Below are positions 46,361-57,019 of a stretch of DNA of 64,000 nucleotides, piece by piece (the first letter of the stretch is position 1; each line of letters begins with the position of its first letter). The notes under the pieces were generated by a model. It made no database searches, was not told where the DNA came from, and worked only from the letters and a program-made list of their open reading frames with translations. The stretch spans positions 403,334 through 467,333 of the forward strand of contig RDEW01000032.1 in the NCBI GenBank assembly GCA_011109175.1. Reading direction: 5' to 3'. The position numbers and the translations under genes are program-made. This stretch comes from Dicyema japonicum. Taxonomy: Eukaryota > Dicyemida > Rhombozoa > Dicyemidae.

Positions 46361-48822
46361 ACTGATTAGCCGGAATGGCCATAGGTTCAGTTATACGAGG
46401 GCGAAACTTGATTTTTTTATTAATGTTAAAATTCAATGTTAATTATCCAAGAGAGCAGATCCACAAGAGTATGAATAAACGATCACTAGAATTTGGAACA
46501 CTAGTAGAGTGTATTAATATTTGGATCAAAATGACGTCAGAGTTAACCAACCAGCGTCAGGTGGTATCAGTTTCTTGAAGTTATCACTGATTTCGGAGTT
46601 TTCGACTTTGCCAGTTATTGGATAATGTATTCAGGCGATTCTCTAAGTCACAAGTTTGTTAATTACCTTCAACCTCACTAACCAGTAAAGGCTGGCGGTC
46701 TTCAAGCGCTCAGATGGTGGCGGAAAGTGGACGTTATTTCTTACATAACGGAACAAGGACCCACTATTTTCCCCATTGAGATCCCAGTTACAGAATAGTA
46801 TTCAGGTTGTCCTCGCGTTGGTGTTAAGCCACTTTCATAAAACCTCTGTAAAAGATTTTTCTTGTTGAATTTTAAGACAAAATACGGCGAAGTCACAATG
46901 AAGTGTTTTGAGTCTTTGTGGATATTTTGCTCTCTAATAGAAATCCAATATGTAAGACTTGCGATGATTCTCTAGAAATCAATCTTACGAAAAAACGTCT
47001 CAAAGCCAATTGAAAAATAAAGACGAAGTAAATATACAAGTGAAACAGGTTTGATCATCAGAAGTTGAAGTCAATATTATTGTCCGTACAACATTAAGTA
47101 GCGCCATGACCATTAAAAGTGTATTATCATGATTTATCTCGACTTCAAAACCAAGATACTCTGAAGAATTTGAAGATTCATATCATCGACAACCATTAAC
47201 CAAACGAAGATAGTACCTTACTACCTTCCAAATTCAGTCCAAGTTCGGCTGTTTATCAACTTTCTTGGATGGACCTCGTTTGAGAGGGTTATCTTACTTT
47301 GGATTCAAAGATCAACGTGACTTACCACCACTTTTTGTTTTTTGAGGATGATCACCAAGACGATCAATGACGACACTCAAGATTCTAGATCCGTCTTGTT
47401 AATCCTTGGAACGTACACAGATGATTTGAACGAAGAAAATCTTAGAACAGTTATCATGAATAACCCCTCTAAGTAAAGTTGACCTAGCGACTGAGCTACA
47501 TCATTTGTGGATAGTTTACTGCCGTCTTCCAAGCCAGAACTACAAACAAGATTTACGAGTCGAAGTAAAAAATCAAAATTGGGTTCTCAGTAAAAATAAT
47601 TGTTGAATTAAAATTTCAAACTACGTCCACAATCTACTGTTTCCATCCAATTTGCTTGACTTCAAAAGCCTTGTGGTGAATTCAGTTAACTAGGAAAATT
47701 TATTCAGCTAAGAATTCCACGTTAGCTAAGAATTCCACGGAACTTCAAAAAACCCTGTAGAAATGTCACGACTGGGAAGATTTGTACGATTTAATTGGCA
47801 TTCATTATGTGTAAATCGTAAAATGAGAGCGATGGATAACTCAGGGCTCTTCCCTGTATATCACCTGGAACACATCTAGACAATAAATGAAAGTCAACTC
47901 AGGGCTCTTCCCTGTACATCACTTGGGACATTTCTGGACAATGATTGAAAGTCTACAATGTTTACATAAGCTACATATGCACAAATGGGAATACAGTTTG
48001 CGTAAAATGATTTCATGTTTTCTTTTGGGGACGAAGTGCTAGAAAAAGAGCGATGAACAGGGAGATAAACGAATTTATCGACAGAGAATTTGAAAAAGCT
48101 TGATATCCTGTGTAATTTTAACCTCATAGATTGACTGTACGATCAAAAGACTTAAAAGGATGATCTTCACGTGAAAGGGCTTAGGATGCTATTTATGTTG
48201 GTGCTTTTTTAGCATCCAGTCTTGCACTGACAGCTATTCGCCCGGAATCAACCTTACGTTTGAGCATGCCGGTGAGGGTAGTGTGAAAAATCTCCATTTC
48301 TCCTTCTGCTAAAAGTAGGATGATCTCTGTTAGTGAACTATGACCTCACAACTAGACATGTAAAGTTTGCAAGTGTCAAATTCGAGACGCAAGGCAATAC
48401 CGATAGGGAGATTTACGTTGTCCAGTAAAGTTCCGAATTTCGAGAGTGGATAAATGTTGGACCAACATCCACTCTCACAATATCGAAAACAAACAAAATG
48501 CTGCTAATTGAGTCCCTTTTTCATATCCATTTTAGAAAACCTCATTCCACGCTTTTTGATATATTTTATCCTCGAAACGTCTAAGCTAACATCATTCCGC
48601 AACTCTAAGCTTCAGATATAGCATCATTGAGCATACATCATGAACAACCAGGGCTATCCAAACTGGCGTTTAGAAACTTTTATAGTAGAATCGTATGATC
48701 CGAGGATATCAGAATGCCTGAAAGAAAGAGAACATCAGAGGATATATATGAGCTTCAGCATATGGATGTATTTTTATAAAAGAACAAACGCAACATGACT
48801 GTCAAGCAGCTTTAGTTTTCGG
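46361..48822. other. No recognised gene
   Basis: A plus-strand frame at 46,375-46,578 and a minus-strand frame at 48,127-47,894 are anonymous. The only structure is the tandem duplication listed below and a shorter one at about 47,702-47,740 (gctaagaattccacg twice). Confidence 0.4.
47838..47953. repeat. Two-copy 58-bp tandem duplication
   Basis: aactcagggctcttccctgt begins at 47,838 and 47,896; the two 58-bp units differ at about eight positions. Confidence 0.85.
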
Positions 48823-49793
48823 CAGGGCTGTGGAGTCGGTAAAATTTAGCACGACTTCTACTACTCAAATATTATTTCTTCGACTCATCGACTCCGTTCC
48901 GACTCCGGTTATTATATAAAAAAATTCAGATGTTGTAAGAATAACGGAAAAAAGAAAAAAACATTTAGAAAATAAATTTAACTATTTTTTTAAAATAATA
49001 TAGCTTCGACCAATTCTTCCTTCATAGAAGCTTGAAGGTCTGATTTGATAAATTTTACCCCAGAAAACAGCCTTTCTACACTGACTTGTGTAGGAGGTAG
49101 AACAAGAGATATCATAGCTGATTTTTTGATAGCTTCAGGGTAATACTCAATAAATTCATGAAGTGGTATTTGAAAAGAACGATCGTAATGAAGTATCACA
49201 TCAGCTGCGGAATCGAATTCTTGTTTTAAAAGTTGCAATTTTGAATTCAAAGGCCGGTTTTAAATCGCTTTCCTCTTTCAATTTTGTTCAAATAATTTTC
49301 AAAATCGTCATTCAACGATGAGGAACTGTGTTCAATTTGAATGTCAATATTAAATGAATATGTATCCTAAAAATTCTTCTGTTTTTTGATTCCAGACTCT
49401 TGATTTTTAGTTTAAGGTTTAATAATCCCTTTTTCGCTCTATTTACCTGTTCATCCGTTAAGAGCACTCGGTTCCTTGGATCAACATAGACAGAAGCTAA
49501 CAGGTTGTCATTGTTTACCAATTGAGCTTCATTTTTTCCATTGAAATTGCACTTAATTTTAAAATCAATCCTCCTCTTTTTTAAGTTCTATATATTTAAT
49601 TTTTCCTTTCCCATAGAAATGATCCAACTGTTAAATCTTCCGCCTGTAATTGAATTGTATGTTGGAGAAAAAGATATTAAACATATTCCAATTCTATAAG
49701 TTCTTCCGATTGCTTTTCAGTTAGTGAAATGTTTTGGTTGTCAAAATCCTCAATAAAAGACTTTAATTCAATTAATCGACGAATCATGAGGTA
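48823..49793 (-). pseudogene. hAT transposon, C-terminal half with one TIR
   Basis: The left end is CAGGGCTGTGGAGTCGG (48,823-48,839), a typical hAT terminal repeat, with repeated GACTCC words inside. The minus-strand frames encode, in order: STYLMIRRLIELKSFIEDFD (about 49,792-49,733), HTIQLQAEDLT, LASVYVDPRNRVLLTDEQVN (near 49,500-49,440), and at 49,250-48,990 the dimerisation domain with PPTQVSVERLFSGVKFI. hAT transposases normally have DDE catalytic residues upstream; that part is absent because the element ends abruptly at 49,793 against the TOG-homologous segment. Frameshifts and stops make it inactive. No partner TIR is seen on the right. Confidence 0.85.
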
Positions 49794-51745
49794 TGTGCTT
49801 CCACAGCTTGATCTCTATCACCAATAGTTTGTCCAACCATTTTCAATATTAGAGTCATTTCCTTATTATCGAATAAATTAGTTAATTTAATTCCCTCTAG
49901 CACTTCAAGACACTCTATAATTACTATTACATAACATGTTCTTAATTTTGTAAATTTTGATTCAAGTCCTTCCAATAATTAAGTAATAAGCTTAGATGGA
50001 CCAGTAATTGATAATATTTTTTGAAAATAGTGATTTACTCTGTTTACGAACATTCTCTATATATTCAGCAAACTATATATTAATAATACCTTCTCCATTA
50101 AATTTGGAATAAATAAGTATATCTCAGAATTCTTTACTGTTAAATCTGATTAATTAATATTATTTGTAAAAAATCCAATATTTTTATATGAACTGATAAA
50201 TTTGTGTCAAAATACCTCAATGATGTCCATTTAATGGTAATATTCACATTAGACACAATTTCAACACTATATTGAATAAATGACTGATATTAAACAGTAA
50301 ATAACATTAGTAATTGTTTCCAATGCTGATAAATGATGTTTAGAGTCAGAATTAAATAAATTATCAATTAGGGACTGGGAGAATGTATATTCCATAATTG
50401 TTCGAATTGATTAATTGGTTTTGAGTGGGAATTTGAAAATTCCACTTTAACAACTACAATAATACAATTGTAGTACTTTTTACAATTTTCTACAATTTAT
50501 AATAATTATTACTCTTTCACTTGACATTCTAATATGGGGAGTGAGTCTTCCTCTCGCTTGGGTTTTATGATCTATGCCACTTTTTTAGTTGGAGCTTCAG
50601 TTCTCTTTATAAGATTTTTAGATTTCTTTGTTGGTTGAGGAATATCATTGGATGTTGGCTTAATGGCAGGTTTGGCAGTTGATTTGTCATAATAATCTTT
50701 GATCTAGTGATCAGTGAATAAATAACCTTAGCGAGTTTAATATCCTCGATGTCATCCAATAAGGAAATGATTGTTTTCTCTCCATATAATTTTTCATAAG
50801 CAGCAATAATTTCAAACCTGGCTTCTCTGACATCACTTTAGAATGTGACACCAACTACAGATTAGTGATAATAATTACAGTTAATAATGCACTTATCATA
50901 ACTTTTAAGTTCTTTCTAGAAAGTGCAGGGAATGATCTAGCATCATTGAACAAAGTAAAAGTTGTTAAAGTTCAATTCTCATTTTTGGATTCTTTGATTT
51001 TAATAGTCCAAAAATATCATTAAATATATTATCAATATTAACCTGTACTAATATATGATTATAGAAAGAATCACAAGCAGTCCTTAATGCAAAGTAGTTA
51101 CTTTTCTGTCAGAGTCTAGCAAGTCCAGCAAATAAAGACTATAATTAATATAATAATGACAGTCAAATTCTTTTTAAGACCAATACATATTGAATTTAGT
51201 AATTCAACATCTTGAATTACAAGAATGACATTAGCTTCTTTTGCAACAATCTATAATAATAACCTTCTTTAAACAAGTTATGATTGGTTCATAATCATGC
51301 GAAGGATTGAGACGAATAATTGTTTTACCAACAATTCCCCCAAATCTGCCAAGGTTGAATTCTTTTCCTTCCAATTCTTATTCTACATAATAACAAATTA
51401 ACTATTAAAGAAATCACTAGGTGGTTTAGGAATTGAATCCACAAAACATTCAATATCATTATTTAATGTTGCATGCTAACAAACCTTCACAAGTCTGATC
51501 TGATTGGTCAGGTTGAATCTTAACAATCTCAGCACATTGTTTGTGTGATCTAATAAATCTCTTTGGGGAGGGTTTGTCAGATGTAACGAATTGTTTATCT
51601 AATTCTTCCACTTATAAATAAGTGATAATACTAGAGATTGTTTAACCCAGGAAAAGTGAGTTTTAAAAGGGTCTCCCACCCATTTATACATTTCCACAAG
51701 AAATTTATATATAGGTTAATTCCAAATATTTTTATTATTAATAAT
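49794..51745 (-). pseudogene. XMAP215/ch-TOG-like gene segment, ciliate-style code and introns
   Basis: Minus strand, 5' to 3': FLVEMYKWVGDPFKTHF; EELDKQFVTSDKPSPKRFIR; NKNWKEKNSTLADLGELL; NPSHDYEPIITCLKK; EANVILVIQDVELLNS; LRTACDSFYNHIL; SDVREARFEIIAAYEKLYGE with LLDDIEDIKLAK; a basic linker with PTKKSKNLIKRTEAPTKK; SLIDNLFNSDSKHHLSALE; WTSLRYFDTNLSV; LFIPNLMEK; LLEGLESKFTKLRT; IGDRDQAV. These are successive TOG-repeat and inter-TOG landmarks of the XMAP215 family (microtubule polymerases). Seven GT...AG gaps of 17-24 nt fall where frames change or stops appear, and removing them rejoins homologous blocks. At least ten TAA/TAG codons lie in homologous frames, against one TGA. Two frameshifts remain unexplained. 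It is truncated at both ends. Confidence 0.78.
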
Positions 51746-51834
51746 GGTTATTGAATTAATGGACCTAAAAATAATATATCATTTTTTCACCATCGAACCA
51801 AAATAAATTTAAAAAACTAGTAGTTAAAAAACAA

Positions 51835-51952
51835 CGGATTTCTAAAATCTAGAACGCATTCTCCTGACGATCTGCAAGGAATAAATCAATTGGTTATTCA
51901 TGGATGATGAAATTTCAAAATTGGAGACAGAAAAAAAGATTGAAAACCACTG
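51835..51952 (-). mobile_element. hAT-type transposon end (different family)
   Basis: Ends gattgaaaaccactg at 51,952, i.e. CAGTGGTTTTCAATC on the minus strand, a common hAT terminal sequence, followed by a possible 8-bp site ttttagaa. About 110 bp of sub-terminal sequence is present; no transposase or partner end is seen. The element would extend leftwards, towards the TOG segment. Confidence 0.6.
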
Positions 51953-54900
51953 TTTTAGAAGCATCTTCGGTTCTGAATTAGGGGAGTGTTGTTTATAAGC
52001 AGGGTTGTTTTTTAAATAAACTGATGACTTCAAATAGTGAAAATAATTGTAGACGACTTAATTGGAGAAAAACTGAGGAGATTAATTTCCATATATGAGA
52101 AAATAGTATATTCTTCGATTAGTGTCGAAACCACGTGGAATAAATTTTTTGTCGATAACAATTAGACTATTTATGAAAAACTTAACAATGTAAAGTCATT
52201 GAGAATACGTTATGTCTCATACAATTAAGAATCACATTTCTCCATTATAGTTAATAAAAGTGTACTTCTTAGATCTATGGTCTGTTTCATTATGGTCATT
52301 AAATCGTATTATGATAGGATAGCATAGAAAACGTCCCAATTTACAAGTAATATTAATATAATCCAGCTTGAGAAGACATTTAAGAATCGAGCCGCGTGGC
52401 GCTATGTGGTGCTGCGTGGTTAATTTGTTGAAGTTTTCCGCTTGCTTGTCTGTTTCTCCTCTCTTTTCCTATTAGAGTGGCTTCATGTGAATTTAAAAAT
52501 ATTAAATAAATAATAAAACATTTTTTTTTTAATAATATTGCTAATTTAATTTAATCTGGCAAATTATTGAGTAATTTCAAAATGACTCTTGCCGACGTGT
52601 AATTAAAGGTTTATGGCTTTAATTACACATAGCTTTTCAATTACATCAAGGACATATCAAATGGAGTCGTTCAAGAATGTGATAATGTCATAAATAAAGT
52701 CAATCATCTCAATCAGCAGACACAAGTACATGAATATTAACGAAAGATTGTTGACGTGTAGCTATATAACGCTGTTAATCAGCTAGATATTCTCTCAGAT
52801 TATAATTTCATCGAAAACGCACAGTTCTTGTTATTTCAGAGGGTTGAGGAGATTGAGAACTCCACTGTCTCTCAAGCCGAATATCCACCCGTACCTCCGT
52901 TCCTTATGTTCTAGGAAACAACAGAAATCGACGGTTTCGACAGACTCGGCTATTCTTGCAGTTCGCAATGCATGCAGTGGACCAGTCCTACGTTAAACTT
53001 GACCTGAATCTCTCTGTATGAAGGAGGATTTCACGGAGGACTCTTAGGATGAGATGGACGTCACCAATGCCTATGGTAATCTGGATGTATACACAACTCG
53101 ACCTTTCCGTTCGTAATTGGGACCGATGACTTTGAAAATGACTACTTTATGGTGTTTCCAACTACAACGACAATTCTAAGGAATTGGATCAATATGAATC
53201 AGTTTTTGTTCATTTAGCTGATAAAAATGCGGTTAACTTCAACGCATCAAGATCTCTGGTTGACATGTGGCTTTATCCTAGTCTTTATCCCTGGATAGAC
53301 TGATTGAGGACCAAATCTACGAGTCCAGAAAGGTTTCCGTTTATAGTCTATGTTTTGAAAACGGAATGCCTCACAGATTAGCGGAAAAACAAGGTAATTT
53401 TTGACGTCCAGCCTTTCACGGAGAGAATTGACTTTTGTATGCATGGGCTATACGTGATTTTTTTTCCACAGAGTTTCAATGACTCATAACCAGACTTCTG
53501 ATGGAATTAATCATCCAATGAGCAAATCAACAACATTCCAGAATTTGAAATAAAAATTGTGACTGATCGAGTCAAATGCTTTGTTTCACTACCAGAGAAG
53601 AACGTTTAGAGTTATCAAGTCATCGACTCTTAGAAAGTTAATGTTCCACAACAACTCCTCTGAAATACGCAAACTCCACACAACTCCCTTCGTGGTTCAA
53701 GTAGAAGTGCTTCAGGAAAATAAACTCAAAATTGTGACCGATGACTTTAATGGCGTTTTCTTTAATTGCGGATAACTCATGCAGGGAAGAAGAGGAAATT
53801 ATCATTGATCCGTTTTGATGTCATGAATTGACTTAGATAGTGGAGAAGCGTATAGTATTTATTTTGAGTGTTTTTGAGATGATCTTTAGAACTGTCATTC
53901 TCCCAGTCCTGCGGCCACAGCTTTTCGGCATTTCTCGCAAAAGATCGTCCTGGGTAGAATATTACTCTCATTATGTTCTGCGTGATATTTAGGAAATGTT
54001 TAGCTTTGTGTTGTTTTACATGTAGAAGGACTTCGCTGAGATACTTTGAGTTGTAATTGAGCAGACCAATTTGATTAGAGTGTCCAACTACCTATTTGCT
54101 GCTAGATGATCATTGGCAGTGAGGACTATACCATCAGGGAAACCAGGATTATATTTTTGTCAGTAGATCGTGTCATCTCATGTTGCATGGATAGAAAGAT
54201 GACGAGGAAAGCGGAGAACCTTGGGGTATTTATTATTCAGAGAGGTGTCTTCACTAAATCGCATGACGTTCTTGTGAATCGATGTGTTGAAGGTATAGTT
54301 ATCAGTCCTAGATTCGAGGACCATCTGCTTTTGTTCCATGATGGAATCAAAATATCTTGAGTTATTGATTTATAGACTTCCGGAAGACATGATCCAACTA
54401 TTGGATCCTTTTTCTTAATTTTTTAGATCTTTGTGGTCTTGGAAAAGTTTTTGAAATGCAGAGGCATTTAATTTGATTGGAATATTTGAATGAGATAGAT
54501 CCATTTTGAAATTCAACAGTTGATCTCTTGAGAGACTTATTTTGTGTTCCCAAACTATTTCATTTAAGGATTTCAAATGAGAAGTCAAAAGGGTTATCAA
54601 TATGTCGCGTGGGAACTATTTGGATACTCAGGTTGATATTTAAAAATGTTGCCTTTCTTATCATTGGATTGTCACAGGAACTATACGGGATGATTAGCAT
54701 TAAAGTCTTTGCAAATGAACAGGTAAGGTAAGAAATATCAAATTGATGTCTTACTAAGTTTAGGATCGTGCTATTAACCTCTCTTAAATTCAGTTGAAAG
54801 ATTGGGCATGAGTTTTCACTTATATCATTGACATAGGCTCTCTTTATCATCACTCCATTTTAAAGGTTAGGGAAAGTACGTCAACACATCTGTGACACAC

Positions 54901-56164
54901 GTGACATTAAAATTTATTTAATAGCCACGGATATACTGGAATAAGTTAAGAGCTAATCAACGTCAATTAAAGTTTATCCAGTTTTCCTGATCGAACTAAG
55001 AAGTATCCTTTCCAAGCATCACGTTCATCCATATTCCACATCTGATGGGGTATGGAGGAAAGTGATCATTTTTTGGATGTCTAGAGGCACAAGACGTCTC
55101 CTAGACAGATGGGTGACATTACGCCTCTTAAGGCTCAGAATGAAGGGCAATCCTCAATTTCTTAACAATTAATATTTTTTGCATTTTCCTGATATTTATT
55201 GTCACCGTCCGTACGTGGAACTCCGCCATACGTGGAACTCTACAAGAATCAATCAAAATAAAAATTAGTTCTCTGAATAATTCAGATTTTTCTGAGTTTA
55301 ATAATGTAATTTTTAGTTAAAGTCGTTAATATTTAAACACATAAAGTAGCAAAAAAACAGTCACTATGAATATAGGTGTCATTAATGATATTTTATTATT
55401 CTTAATAATAACAAAAACTTTTTAAATTTAATAAAAAAAATTATTTTATTTCTGCACGTTGTTTTAAGCTTCAAGTTGAACATTGATGAGTTGAGTCAAA
55501 TAATCGAATATCTTGAAAATGGATAATCTTGATGCGTCGCTTTCAAGAAAGAGTATATTTTTGGAATACCAAGAGCACCATGGGTTTAAGGTCAGTTGAG
55601 AAGTATCATTTATAAAATAATGTAATAGGTTAAATCAATCTCCTAAAAAATAGTTATCATCTGTTTCTTCGCTGAAGGAATTCTGGGAAAATATCAATGC
55701 AGTCTGGGAGATATTGTATTTATCTACAATATTACCAATCATGAGACCACCATGCATGTCCATTCAAGATTTTTAATGGAGTTGATTGTCCGCCCCAAAT
55801 ATCTGATGAATGTTAAATAGATTACTACAGTATGAAGAAGATGAAGACTTATCTTTGTAGCGGGATTTTGCACGAAGGCATACTTTGGTAGCTGCAGAAA
55901 AAATGCAAAAGAAAAGAAGATGGAAAATGACGAAAGAATCGTTGAATGTAGAAAGCAGAGTCATTCTACGAAATGGACTGTGATTACAATCAAACAACGA
56001 ATAGTGATCCATTATATGAGCAATTTGACACTACAGGTTATCTAGTAGTGGATATAAAAGGAATTATGGTCCACATAGATGGTGGCAACTCTGAAATAAT
56101 GATAGTCCACCATAGCCAAGTTAAAGATTATTTTAATTGATTTTCCATTCAAGAAATATTTTTT
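51953..56164. other. 4.2 kb without a recognised gene
   Basis: 52,390-52,490 repeats the small motif seen at 6.24-6.35 kb. Around 53,550 and 53,735 two aaaattgtgac(t/c)gat words hint at a diverged internal duplication. Frames of 60-97 codons (for example 54,106-54,360 plus and 54,853-54,560 minus) have no recognisable domain. Confidence 0.4.
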
Positions 56165-56460
56165 AATCATTTTGGCTTAATGTGGAGATTAGATTTAGTT
56201 GTTGATTAGGAATGAGATTAGGTATTGATTATGGTTTGATGTTGAAAATTGCTTTAGGGATGAGATCACACTTAGGTATTTTTATGAAAGGATTTGAATT
56301 CGCCAACGTTATGGTTAGAATTAGACTTGGATAGTCAAGGGATAGGGTTTATGAAATTTTTAGGTTTATGAAAAAAAATTACAGTTTAAAGTTAGGGTTT
56401 ATATTTAGGGATAAGGGTTAGGCTTAGGCATTAAAGTAAGGGAATAGGGGTTTGGGATCA
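56165..56460 (+). repeat. TTAGG/TTAGGG-rich, strand-biased segment
   Basis: The plus strand is dense in ttaggg, ttagg, gttagggttta, agggataagggttaggct and related words, with very few cytosines over about 300 bp. It looks like a decayed interstitial telomere-like tract or a degenerate G-rich minisatellite rather than coding DNA. Confidence 0.45.
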
Positions 56461-56590
56461 GTACTCTCTATCTGAGACCTCAACTTGGCTCGATGCTTCT
56501 CCCTCGGCCCTCCGATGGTCCCATCATCCAGGAACCACACAAACAAGTATCGGCCGAATGATTGGAATCTATGTAGTCACGACGGCGCCT
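56455..56590 (+). repeat. Dispersed repeat shared with 62.2 kb
   Basis: ctgagacctcaacttggctc through accacacaaacaagtatc and gtagtcacgacg is collinear with 62,180-62,277 (agagatctcaacttggcccg; ccacacaaacacgtatctg; gtagtcacgagg). The 62.2-kb copy also carries the GTGATCCCAG core just upstream, so this is probably another, truncated, member of that family. Confidence 0.6.
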
Positions 56591-57019
56591 TCCACATTGG
56601 GAGAGAAAGACACTTGAATGTCAAAAGTCACTCCAAGGATTCTTTGAGATCTACTAAAATGGATAACTCCATGATTTGCATTCTGATCAACCATCCGTCT
56701 TTCCAGTCTCTTGCATGATGTAAATAGAGTTGTCGGGGATTTCTCACTGCTGGTAGCTGGAGATTCTTCGATAGCCTTTAGACGATACTGTCCAGATTTT
56801 GTGCAATATCGAAGTAGTCTGGATGTACTGATCACGTTACGTAAAAAACAATGTCGTTGGCATAAGTCAGAAAAATATCATTTTCTAGGTCCGGTGTAAG
56901 GGTGATCCTCCATGAATAGATTGAATAGTAATGGAGACAAAGGGATTTTTGAAATATCTTCCTCTGAATGATTTATTATTATTTATTATTATTTAAAGCA
57001 CTCCCGAGAAGTCATAAAA

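Noticed and set aside
49784-49975. MEGLESKFTKLRT... as part of the hAT transposase
   Set aside because: The order LLEGLESKF...IGDRDQAV matches the ch-TOG landmark 'FIMEGTKSKN...IGDRDNAV', not hAT. The hAT reading starts only at STYLMIRR.
50500-51640. Simple standard-code pseudogene explanation for the TOG segment
   Set aside because: Ordinary decay should give TGA about as often as TAA/TAG and no clean 17-24 nt GT...AG gaps that rejoin homologous blocks. Not excluded, but less likely.
52680-53780. Second ciliate-code gene
   Set aside because: Some plus-strand reading extends if TAA/TAG are Gln, but there is no recognisable homology and no mini-introns that repair it.
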